A DNA stretch of 32,163 nt from Alistipes sp. (GTDB taxonomy: Bacteria; Bacteroidota; Bacteroidia; Bacteroidales; Rikenellaceae): assembly GCA_021202985.1 (NCBI GenBank), contig JAJQCA010000076.1:57479-89641 (forward strand), in the 5' to 3' direction. The notes below the pieces were generated by a model. That model had not been told where the DNA came from. It saw only the letters and a list, made by a program, of their open reading frames with translations, and made no database searches. This document shows, piece by piece, positions 1-6,446 of this stretch; positions within the stretch are counted from its first letter, which is position 1; each line of letters begins with the position of its first letter. The position numbers and the translations under genes were made by a program.

Positions 1-127
1 TGAGGAACAAAGTGACGAAGGACCTGTCTTATGCCATTCCCAGCCGGCGGCAAATGCTTCATTGCGCTCCGAATGTCAATATATAAATGTCATCCTGAAC
101 GAATGTGAAGGATCTATCATGGGTCAC
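1..127. repeat. two degenerate copies of the dispersed TCATCCTGAG...GAAGGATCT repeat
   Basis: Positions 1-31 (TGAGGAACAAAGTGACGAAG and onward) and about 90-127 (TCATCCTGAACGAATGTGAA then GGATCT) match the unit that is tandemly arrayed at 18389-18905. Nothing else is recognised in 1-160, so this is intergenic repeat sequence at the window edge. The copies are diverged and the first may be cut by the window start. Confidence 0.6.
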
Positions 128-180
128 CTGCCGCCGTAAATAAATGATAGTAGCCACGCCATGAACCGACCTGCACACCC

Positions 181-220
181 GGAGATAAAAACGCCCGCCC
201 CGGGATTCGGGGCGGGCGTT
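181..220 (-). terminator. intrinsic terminator of the histone-like gene
   Basis: A perfect 12-bp GC-rich stem (190-201 with 209-220, AACGCCCGCCCC against its complement) closes a 7-nt loop. On the minus strand it is followed by TTTTAT (189-184). It lies about 30 bp past the stop of the minus-strand gene at 253-429. Confidence 0.9.
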
Positions 221-252
221 AACTTTCTTAAAGTTGGGCTAACGGGTAAGTA

Positions 253-429
253 CTATTTCTTGGCAGCCTCAACAGACTCTTTCCTGAAGTCTTTGAGCAA
301 TTTAGACAGTTCGAGGGCAGCTTTACGGGCACGGGTACCGGCAGCTTTGTTACCTTTTTCGAGCTGGAGTTTTGCATTGTCAGTGAAAAGCGCGATCTGT
401 TCGTCGATCTGTTTTACTAATTTGTCCAT
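253..429 (-). CDS. histone H1-like (Hc1 family) small basic protein
   Basis: This 58-aa protein begins MDKLVKQIDEQIALF and ends SVEAAKK. The central NKAAGTRARKAALEL followed by LKDFRKESVEAAKK is the hallmark of the Bacteroidetes histone H1-like Hc1 family, usually about 55-60 aa, so it is full length. It is lysine-rich, alanine-rich and predicted wholly helical. The family role is non-specific DNA binding and compaction in the nucleoid. The gene is monocistronic, with a TAGTTTTG promoter element about 40 bp upstream and a strong terminator downstream. Codon use (AAA, CTG, GCT) fits a highly expressed gene. The identification rests on remembered family members. Confidence 0.88.
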   Translation of the reverse strand: MDKLVKQIDEQIALFTDNAKLQLEKGNKAAGTRARKAALELSKLLKDFRKESVEAAKK

Positions 430-469
430 GATATTGTTATTTATTAGTTGGTTGGATAATTCGTTCTTG

Positions 470-477
470 CAAAACTA
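470..477 (-). promoter_or_regulatory. -7 element (TAGTTTTG) of the histone-like gene
   Basis: The minus strand reads TAGTTTTG, matching the Bacteroidetes sigma-ABfr consensus TAnnTTTG, 40 bp before the ATG at 429. This predicts a leader of about 30-35 nt, which is A/T-rich. No clear TTTG -33 box is seen at 19-21 bp upstream. Confidence 0.6.
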
Positions 478-661
478 TATAAAAAAACCGTTTAAAAAAC
501 ACCCTACGGCGGTTTTTCTTCAAAAATTTGCATTTTATACCCCTCTAAACCATAAATATAACAGCTTGTGGTAGTGGTTTATGTAAAACCGCCAGCAGCG
601 GTTCGATGCCGACGCCGTACAAAGATTTGCCGGCCGTGGAACAACGACACCGAAAATACCC

Positions 662-669
662 TATTTTTG
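662..669 (+). promoter_or_regulatory. -7 element (TATTTTTG) of the deformylase operon
   Basis: TATTTTTG matches TAnnTTTG and ends 19 nt before the ATG at 689, predicting a leader of only about 10-14 nt. No TTTG -33 box lies at the usual spacing. The rest of 430-661 holds no gene that I can support. Confidence 0.55.
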
Positions 670-688
670 CATTACCTACCTGAAGATA

Positions 689-1294
689 ATGAGAATACCC
701 GTAACGTTTATGCTTTTAGTACTAACGACGGCCTGCTCGCCCGTGAACGGATTTACGGAGCGGGAGGCTAACCTTATAAATTCGTGGACCGAAGGCCGGC
801 CGATGCGGCTCTTCACCGTCGACAGCGAGCAGGACCTGCTGGTGCTTCGCCGGGTATGCGATACGGTCGAGCCGTCTCTTCTCGGCTTCCCGGAATACGG
901 GCGCCTGCTGCAGGGAATGCTCACAACGGTAACCGACCCTGAAAATACCGGAGTCGGCATCGCGGCGGCGCAGGTGGGTATACCCAAACGTATAATCGCC
1001 GTGCAGAGGTTCGATATGGACGGCGAGCCGCTGGGTATTTACCTCAATCCCCGTATCACGGAAGCCTCCGTGGGGCTGGTACGGAGCGAAGAAGGATGCC
1101 TCTCCATACCCGACGCGCGGGGCATGGTCATGCGCCACCGCACCGTTACGGTCGAATACAACGACCCGGAGGATTTCACCCTCCGCACCGAGACCGTCGA
1201 CGGCTTCACTGCCATAATTTTCCAGCACGAAATAGACCACCTGGACGGAATATTATTTACCGATAAAACCATTACCCAAGATGGAGAAGATTAA
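689..1294 (+). CDS. def: peptide deformylase with lipoprotein signal peptide
   Basis: This 201-aa protein has all three deformylase motifs: GVGIAAAQ (88-95), EGCLS (135-139, metal ligand C137) and HEIDH (180-184, two metal histidines and the catalytic Glu). The fold covers about residues 40-190. The enzyme removes the formyl group from N-formyl-methionyl peptides using Fe2+ or a similar metal. Unusually, it starts MRIPVTFMLLVLTTAC, a short hydrophobic signal ending in a lipobox-like Cys16, so it may be exported and lipidated instead of cytosolic. An internal ATG at residue 39 would give a leaderless form, but the consensus promoter just upstream of 689 supports the long start. It overlaps the next gene by 14 bp. 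Its enzymatic identity is certain; its location is inferred. Confidence 0.92.
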   Translation: MRIPVTFMLLVLTTACSPVNGFTEREANLINSWTEGRPMRLFTVDSEQDLLVLRRVCDTVEPSLLGFPEYGRLLQGMLTTVTDPENTGVGIAAAQVGIPKRIIAVQRFDMDGEPLGIYLNPRITEASVGLVRSEEGCLSIPDARGMVMRHRTVTVEYNDPEDFTLRTETVDGFTAIIFQHEIDHLDGILFTDKTITQDGED

Positions 1295-1568
1295 TTATAC
1301 GCTTATTCCCTCGCCCGCGGTATGCTCCACGCTGATAGAAGTCGAGCTTTCGGGCGATCACGTAAGCGAGGTATCCTTCACCCACGGGTGCGACGGAAAC
1401 GCCAAAGCCATCAACGCCCTTGTAAAAGGTATGAAGGCCTCGGAAGTTATAGAGAGGCTCTCCGGGGTGGAATGCAAGGATAAAGGCACCTCGTGCGCCG
1501 ACCAGCTTGCCCTCTGCCTGCGCAAAGCCATCGAGAACCGCGAGCGATGGAAGAACGTCGCCGGATAG
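1281..1568 (+). CDS. TSCPD-domain protein (TIGR03905-like, four conserved cysteines)
   Basis: This 95-aa protein has four cysteines, in SPAVCST, THGCDGNAKA, VECKDKG and TSCADQLA. The TSCxDQ ending is the TSCPD signature also found at the end of some ribonucleotide reductases. The stand-alone family (TIGR03905) is uncharacterised; the cysteines suggest metal or nucleic-acid binding. It overlaps the upstream deformylase by 14 bp and the downstream sirtuin by 22 bp, so all three are probably translationally coupled. Length is normal for the family. No function is claimed. Confidence 0.85.
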   Translation: MEKINYTLIPSPAVCSTLIEVELSGDHVSEVSFTHGCDGNAKAINALVKGMKASEVIERLSGVECKDKGTSCADQLALCLRKAIENRERWKNVAG

Positions 1569-2266
1569 TGGTCCTTACCGGCGCCGGGGTCAGCGCCGAC
1601 AGCGGTATAAGCACCTTCCGGGACAACGGAGGCCTTTGGGCAAAATACCGTATCGAGGATGTCTGCACCCCCGAAGCCCTGGCCCGAAACCGGGCGCAGG
1701 TCATAGAATTCTACAATATACGGCGCAGGGAGCTGCTTGCCGCCCGGCCAAACGCCGGCCATGCCGCGCTCTCGGCGCTGGAACTTAGTTACAAAGTTCA
1801 GATAATCACCCAGAATATCGACGACCTCCACGAGCGGGCGGGCAGCACCCGGGTGCTCCACCTGCACGGCGAACTGCGCAAACTGCGGAGCAGCCACGAC
1901 GAGAATCTCGTGGTGCCCATCGAAGGGTGGGAGCAGGACCCGGCGGCCACCGCGCCGGACGGTTCGCTGCTGAGGCCGTTCGTGGTGTTTTTCGGGGAGT
2001 CGGTGCCGATGTACGACACAGCGTGCCGTATTGTTCCCACGGCCGACGTGCTGGTCATCGCCGGAACTTCGCTTGCCGTCTATCCCGCGGCGGCGCTGGC
2101 GGGTTACGCGCGGCCGGAGGTACCGGTTATCGTAATCGACCCCGGGGACCCCGACATATCCTCGATACGCAATCCCGTAAAAGTGATAAAGAAGCGCTTC
2201 ACAGTCGGCATGGCCGAGGCGGCCGAATATATCGACGCCCTTTTCGACCCCGGCCGGAAAGCTTAA
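1547..2266 (+). CDS. Sir2-family NAD-dependent protein deacylase (sirtuin, class III-like)
   Basis: This 239-aa protein shows the sirtuin core: GAGVSADSGISTFRD (12-26, NAD binding), TQNIDDLHERAG (88-99), catalytic His107 in LHLHGEL, and GTSLAVYP. Tyr56 and Arg59 (Y-N-I-R) match the YxxR pair that gives SIRT5/CobB class III enzymes affinity for succinyl- and malonyl-lysine, so desuccinylase or demalonylase activity is plausible. The usual CxxC...CxxC zinc ribbon is absent; that segment (about 112-142) has no cysteine, as I recall for several Bacteroidetes sirtuins. An upstream in-frame ATG at 1493 would add 18 residues lying in the preceding gene. I chose 1547 because MEERRRIVVLTGAGVS is the normal family N-terminus. 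Confidence 0.9.
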   Translation: MEERRRIVVLTGAGVSADSGISTFRDNGGLWAKYRIEDVCTPEALARNRAQVIEFYNIRRRELLAARPNAGHAALSALELSYKVQIITQNIDDLHERAGSTRVLHLHGELRKLRSSHDENLVVPIEGWEQDPAATAPDGSLLRPFVVFFGESVPMYDTACRIVPTADVLVIAGTSLAVYPAAALAGYARPEVPVIVIDPGDPDISSIRNPVKVIKKRFTVGMAEAAEYIDALFDPGRKA

Positions 2267-2732
2267 TTGTACCACATAACCCAAAGGACACCCCATTAAA
2301 TACTACATAATCACCCTTGCTCATTTTATTTGGCCGGATACGACAACCCGGGAACCTTCGATAGAGGGTTTATGTAATACGCGTCGCGGCCCCCGGTAAG
2401 TAGCGGCTACACCTGGTTTCCGGCAATACCTCGTCAAACCATATTACTATCTGCAGGTTCATTTTCCTCAACGTCCGCCGGCTCTATTCCGACCCCGGTA
2501 TATTACCGCCATGGCAGGTGGCTCGACCGCCCGCTTATTTATTTCTGAATCGACCGAAGGCAGGACTCTCCTCCCGCCCCCTCCCCGCACACCCGAACGC
2601 ACAGCCGAACGCACAGCTGAACGCACATCCGGACGGACACCCGGACGCACAGCCGGACGGACAGCCGGGATTGAAAATATCCGGCTAAATTATTACCTTA
2701 GGCCAATCTTACCACCACCCACTTACCGATAA
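2267..2732. other. 466-bp intergenic region before the AbgT-family gene
   Basis: No gene is supported here. The first 320 bp show no recognisable repeat, RNA or clear TAnnTTTG promoter; the last part holds the 12-bp minisatellite at 2589-2670. The only longer reading frames run through that minisatellite and are low-complexity. Confidence 0.6.
2589..2670. repeat. 12-bp tandem repeat, about 6.8 copies
   Basis: Units of the form ACAxCCGrACGs run head to tail: 2589-2600, 2601-2612, 2613-2624, 2625-2636, 2637-2648, 2649-2660, plus a partial 2661-2670. Early units end GAACGC and later ones GGACGG/GGACGC, indicating local duplication. Because 12 is a multiple of three, each frame encodes a repeated tetrapeptide (for example ERTA/GRTA), but no start context supports a gene. 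Confidence 0.9.
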
Positions 2733-4256
2733 ATGGAAGAAACGGCTCCCGGCGTCCCGAAACGGCGACTGCTCAATTTCATAGAACGGGCGGGCAACGC
2801 CCTTCCCCACCCTGCAACCCTGTTCGGTCTGCTGGCCCTTGCGGTGCTGGCGGTTTCGTGGCTCGGGGGATGGCTGGGGTGGAGCGCGGTCCATCCCGCG
2901 ACGGGCGAAACCGTCCGCGCGGTAAACCTCGTCTCGCGCGAGGGTCTTCACCGCATCCTGCTCGGGATGGTGGACAATTACACCGGGTTCGCCCCGCTGG
3001 GTATTGTGATGGTGGCCCTTCTGGGCATCGGGGTGATGGAAAGCAGCGGTATGATAAGTGCCGCGGTGAGGCTTATAGTTATAAAAGCGCCCCGCTCGAT
3101 GCTCACCTTCGTGATCGTGTTCGTGGGCATTCTCTCCAATATAGCCTCCGACCTGGGCTATATCCTGATAATCCCCATAGCGGGGGTGATTTTCCATTCC
3201 GTGGGCCGGCATCCGATTGCGGGCATGGCCGCGGCGTTCGCAGGGGTGAGCGGCGGGTTCAGCGCGAATATAGTCATCGGCACCATCGACCCCCTGCTGG
3301 CAGGGCTATCGACGGAAGCGGCCCATATCGTCGACCCGTCCTACTACGTCCTGCCCACGGCCAACTACTATTTCATGACTGTCTCGGCCGTGATGATATC
3401 CCTCGCGGGAACATGGGTTACCTCGCGGGTGGTCGAGCCGCGGCTGGGCGAATACCAGGGCGACGTACCGCCCGAACCCATAGAGCAACTGACCCCCACC
3501 GAAAAACGGGCACTGCGGTGGACCGGGGCGGTATTCCTCGTGTGGATGGCCGTATTCCTGTGTGGGCTGGTCCCGGCGGACGGCTTCCTGCGCGGACCGG
3601 GCGGTTCGGTGTTGCAATCGCCGCTGCTGAGGGGATTTATAGCGGTGCTGTTCCTGGTCACCACCACGCTCGGCATCGTTTACGGTCGCATCACGGGCCG
3701 GTTCCGCTCGGACGCTGACGTAATCAAAGGCATGACGGACAGCTTCAAATCGCTGGTTTCGTTCCTGGTACTGGTGTTTTTCGCCGCGCAGTTCGTAGCC
3801 TGGTTCCGGTGGAGCAACCTCGGGCTTATACTGGCTATCGACGGCGCACGCTGGTTGCAGGGTGTAAATATCGGCACCGTCCCGCTTATGGTGCTTTTTG
3901 TAATGTTTGCCGGGTTTATCAATATGTTTATGGGCAGCGCGTCGGCAAAATGGGCAATTATGGCCCCGGTGTTCGTGCCGATGTTCATGCTGATGGGCTA
4001 CTCGCCGGAACTGTCGCAGGCGGTCTACCGTATTGGTGACAGCGTGACCAACATTATCTCGCCCATGATGAGTTTCTTCGCGCTTATAATCGTTTATTTC
4101 GAGAAGTACGACGGCCGGGCCGGGATAGGCACCCTTATCTCCACCATGCTACCCTACTCCGTGGTTTTCTTCATAGCGTGGACCCTGCTCCTTATCGGCT
4201 GGATACTGCTCGGCATCCCGCTCGGACCCGGGTCCGGAATCTATTACAATGTCTAA
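2733..4256 (+). CDS. AbgT-family transporter (p-aminobenzoyl-glutamate / antimetabolite transporter)
   Basis: This 507-aa integral membrane protein has about 11-13 hydrophobic segments. Family landmarks include the N-terminal ERAGNALPHPATLFGLLAL, SSGMISAAVRLIV, SNIASDLGYILIIPIAG, AAFAGVSGGFSANIVIGTID, a re-entrant-type NMFMGSASAKWAIMAPVF and GDSVTNIISPMMSFFALI. Its length equals that of E. coli AbgT and MtrF. Characterised members import p-aminobenzoyl-glutamate or export PABA-like antimetabolites such as sulfonamides, driven by the ion gradient; the substrate here cannot be told from sequence. It overlaps the VanW-like gene by 8 bp. It follows a minisatellite-bearing gap with no consensus promoter. 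Confidence 0.9.
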   Translation: MEETAPGVPKRRLLNFIERAGNALPHPATLFGLLALAVLAVSWLGGWLGWSAVHPATGETVRAVNLVSREGLHRILLGMVDNYTGFAPLGIVMVALLGIGVMESSGMISAAVRLIVIKAPRSMLTFVIVFVGILSNIASDLGYILIIPIAGVIFHSVGRHPIAGMAAAFAGVSGGFSANIVIGTIDPLLAGLSTEAAHIVDPSYYVLPTANYYFMTVSAVMISLAGTWVTSRVVEPRLGEYQGDVPPEPIEQLTPTEKRALRWTGAVFLVWMAVFLCGLVPADGFLRGPGGSVLQSPLLRGFIAVLFLVTTTLGIVYGRITGRFRSDADVIKGMTDSFKSLVSFLVLVFFAAQFVAWFRWSNLGLILAIDGARWLQGVNIGTVPLMVLFVMFAGFINMFMGSASAKWAIMAPVFVPMFMLMGYSPELSQAVYRIGDSVTNIISPMMSFFALIIVYFEKYDGRAGIGTLISTMLPYSVVFFIAWTLLLIGWILLGIPLGPGSGIYYNV

Positions 4257-5115
4257 GCCCGCACAGAAAATGACCGAAAAACCCGGCCCCGCACAGGTGG
4301 ACCGCCCGACCACCCGTTCCCCGCTCCGCAGCCTGCTGGGCAAAGAATTCTACATCCTGAAGAGGCGCCTGCGCTGGCTGAGGGATTCCGCCGCTTATGC
4401 CCGGCCACCGGGCGGCGAAGTGCCGGAAGGGCTTACCCCGCACAGTTTTATCCGGCACCGTTCCCTGCTCCTGCGGCCGCTTAAAGACGTGGATATGTAT
4501 CTTCAGTACAACAAGGTAAAGAACCTGTCGCTGGCCATAGCACGTATCGACGGCACGGTCCTCCTGCCGGGTCAGAGGATGTCGGTATGGAAACTGGTCG
4601 GGCGGCCCGCCCGCCGCAAGGGATACCTCGACGGGCTGGTGCTTCACAACGGGAAAACCGGCAAGGGAGTCGGCGGCGGGCTGTGCCAGCTCGGCAACCT
4701 GCTCTACTGGATGGCCCTCCATACCGAACTGGAGGTTACCGAGCGGTGGAGGCACAGTTTCGACGTGTTTCCCGACGTGAACCGGACTATTCCGTTCGGC
4801 TGCGGGGCGACCCTTTCTTATAATTATATCGACCTCGAAATCACCAACAACACACCGGACATCTGGTCGGTCCGCCTGTGGCTGGACGACGAATACCTTA
4901 ACGGGGAGATACTGTGCAGCGCTCCCCCGTCATACCGGTACGAGATAGTCGAGGCCGACCACCGGATTGTCCACCAATGGTGGGGCGGCTACACGCGGCA
5001 CAACCGCATCATAAAACGCCGCACCGGACTCCCGGACGGAGTCGTGCTGGAAACACCCGTGGCGGAGAACCATGCGGTAATGATGTACAACCCGCTGCTG
5101 GAGGGCGGCTGTTAA
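4249..5115 (+). CDS. VanW-like protein
   Basis: This 288-aa protein carries the VanW core: PGQRMSVWKLVGRPARRKGY, then GVGGGLCQLGNLLYWMALH (about 141-159) and a C-terminal beta-rich part with YNYIDLEITNNT. VanW-family proteins occur in vancomycin-resistance clusters but also widely elsewhere, and their biochemical role is unknown. There is no signal peptide; the N-terminal 35 residues are polar and probably disordered. Its start lies inside the last codons of the AbgT-family gene (8-bp overlap), so the two are co-expressed. No vanA/B/H/X genes are nearby, so nothing here indicates glycopeptide resistance. Confidence 0.85.
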   Translation: MSKPAQKMTEKPGPAQVDRPTTRSPLRSLLGKEFYILKRRLRWLRDSAAYARPPGGEVPEGLTPHSFIRHRSLLLRPLKDVDMYLQYNKVKNLSLAIARIDGTVLLPGQRMSVWKLVGRPARRKGYLDGLVLHNGKTGKGVGGGLCQLGNLLYWMALHTELEVTERWRHSFDVFPDVNRTIPFGCGATLSYNYIDLEITNNTPDIWSVRLWLDDEYLNGEILCSAPPSYRYEIVEADHRIVHQWWGGYTRHNRIIKRRTGLPDGVVLETPVAENHAVMMYNPLLEGGC

Positions 5116-5181
5116 AACCCGAACGAAACCCCACGTGCCATTTTGGCAGCTCCCCGACCGGATGCGCCGCCGGCCCCGCTA

Positions 5182-5750
5182 CTATACTACTTCTATAACG
5201 ATACCGTATTTACCCACCAGACCGGGCAGGCCGTAGACGGAAAACCGGGCACCTTTCAGCTTATTTGTCTCGGGATCGATTGAAAAACCTTCTGGGCCGC
5301 GCAGGTCCGCTTTTACGAGGAGGTTAAATGGTCCCCCGTCAGGTCGCAACCGTCGAAAGAAGCGCCGGTCAGGTCGCATTCGGAGAAATCGCTTCATGTA
5401 ACCGGCAGTCCCGGAACCCAGTTTTTTTCAGCTTCATGCCCCTGAAAGATGAGTTGTCGAGTAGGCATGCCCCTAATGTTATCGAGAACCCGAACCGCGA
5501 GCAGTGGTCGAACCTCTCGCCGAGCGCCTTGCAACCGCTGAAAACCGCATCCTGCATCATAGAGTCGCAGGTATTTGAAAGGCTGAGGTCGCAGTTATGG
5601 AAGCGGCACGAGGTGAAGCGGATACCGCGCAGGTCGGAACCGAACAGGTTGCGGTTTACGGAACGTGCACCGTTCGTGCTTCCGCCACGGGGGCGGGTTT
5701 GCACAGAAGTCCGTTTTTTCGAATCCGCGGTCGCTTACAAACTCTTCCAT
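5182..5750 (-). pseudogene. pentapeptide-repeat protein, at least three frameshifts
   Basis: Joined across three frames this region gives a recognisable pentapeptide-repeat protein: start MEEFVSDRGFEKTDFCANPP (ATG at 5750), then NLFGSDLRGIRFTSCRFHNC with repeats to FRDCRLHEA, and finally a tail with ADLRGPEGFSIDPETNKLKG and PGLVGKYGIVIE that is typical of the roughly 190-aa Bacteroidetes family. The frame changes near 5655-5657 (an extra A in the coding-strand A run), near 5387-5392 (one base missing) and near 5328-5337 (at a C5 run). The repeats, with their A(D/N)LxX rhythm, fold as a quadrilateral beta-helix in intact relatives. It lies 52 bp downstream of the lipoprotein gene on the same strand. 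Confidence 0.85.
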
Positions 5751-5802
5751 TTTGCCGGGTCCACAATACACGGGTTTCGGCGGATTTAAAGGCCGCCCGC
5801 TT

Positions 5803-6129
5803 TTAATGGTTATGGTCGTGATGCCCCGGGTCGGGATGTTTCGGGGCCCTCTCCAGCATAGTGAACCTTACCAGCACGTCGTTGAAAAATTCCACCTCGT
5901 AGTCGTATCCCACAAGTGCTTCGGTGTAGCGGTATATCTCCACAACGTCCCCCTCCGGGGTCATCACCGAATGAGCGATATCATAGCTGTTGCCCATAAT
6001 CCGGACGGTTTCCTGCTTCGACATGCCGACCGAAAGTTTTTTCACCCGGGTTCCCAGGCCGGCGGTCACACCGCACGACAGGAGCAACACCGCAGCCAGC
6101 GGCACAATCAACATTCTGAGGGTTTTCAT
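5803..6129 (-). CDS. small BamE/SmpA-like lipoprotein with His-rich tail
   Basis: This 108-aa protein has a lipoprotein signal peptide, MKTLRMLIVPLAAVLLLSC, with lipidated Cys19. The mature part has KKLSVGMSKQETVRIMGNSYD, which resembles the SmpA/OmlA/BamE-like motif (hydrophobic-xxGMSKxEVxxxxG), followed by beta strands EIYRYTEALVGYDYEVEFFND. It ends in DPGHHDHNH, a cluster that could bind metal ions. Its likely location is the outer or inner membrane facing the periplasm. A TACATTTG promoter lies upstream at 6154-6161, and the pentapeptide pseudogene follows in the same direction. Function unknown; the BamE resemblance is weak and only in the core motif. Confidence 0.75.
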   Translation of the reverse strand: MKTLRMLIVPLAAVLLLSCGVTAGLGTRVKKLSVGMSKQETVRIMGNSYDIAHSVMTPEGDVVEIYRYTEALVGYDYEVEFFNDVLVRFTMLERAPKHPDPGHHDHNH

Positions 6130-6153
6130 CTCTTAAGGGTTTTTAGTTAACCG

Positions 6154-6161
6154 CAAATGTA
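6154..6161 (-). promoter_or_regulatory. -7 element (TACATTTG) of the small lipoprotein gene
   Basis: The minus strand reads TACATTTG, an exact TAnnTTTG match, 25 bp before the ATG at 6129. The -33 region falls on the palindrome at 6185-6200. Confidence 0.65.
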
Positions 6162-6184
6162 GTGAAAGGAGAGGGGAATAGGAA

Positions 6185-6200
6185 GGAAAACTTGTTTTCC
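6185..6200. promoter_or_regulatory. 16-bp palindrome, candidate operator
   Basis: GGAAAAC-TT-GTTTTCC is a perfect inverted repeat with a 2-bp centre. It lies 24 bp upstream of the TACATTTG element, where the -33 contact of that promoter would be, which is a typical place for a dimeric regulator. Confidence 0.45.
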
Positions 6201-6446
6201 GGAAATTGCCGAACGACATCTTATATATCGACAATTATAGTGAAAGACTCCCGAGGAGCGGTAAAAGTAAGCGAACCAAAGTAAGTTACTGGAACTGTGA
6301 GCAGTTTAACCTAATTCGCTTTTGATCTGCCGAGAGGTAAAAAGCGGAATTTTAGTATGTAAAAATGGCCGCGATAATAGTATAAAAAGGCCGAAATTGG
6401 TAAAATATTGTAATTTTACGTTTCCACTACGTTAAATTATTATATT
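6201..6446. other. intergenic region upstream of the recombinase, with nested inverted repeats
   Basis: No gene is supported. At 6269-6321 a 7-bp inverted repeat (AAGCGAA/TTCGCTT) encloses the palindrome GTAAGTTAC (6281-6289) and the hairpin AACTG-TGAG-CAGTT (6293-6306). The remaining 100 bp before the recombinase ATG are A/T-rich with only weak promoter resemblance (TAATTTTA near 6412). Confidence 0.5.

Noticed and set aside
1493-1546. 18-residue N-terminal extension of the sirtuin
   Set aside because: The extra residues (MRRPACPLPAQSHREPRA) lie in the preceding gene's frame overlap and do not resemble sirtuin N-termini; the ATG at 1547 fits the family.
2511-2732. 73-aa ORF with tetrapeptide repeats
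   Set aside because: It is open only because the 12-bp minisatellite is a multiple of three. It lacks a signal or domain, and the following gene has its own start at 2733.
4249-5115. glycopeptide-resistance cluster suggested by the VanW-like protein
   Set aside because: No ligase, dehydrogenase, dipeptidase or VanRS genes are adjacent, and stand-alone VanW-like proteins are common outside resistance loci.
6269-6321. tRNA gene
   Set aside because: The 53-nt cloverleaf-like pairing is too short and lacks the TTCRA arm and anticodon geometry.
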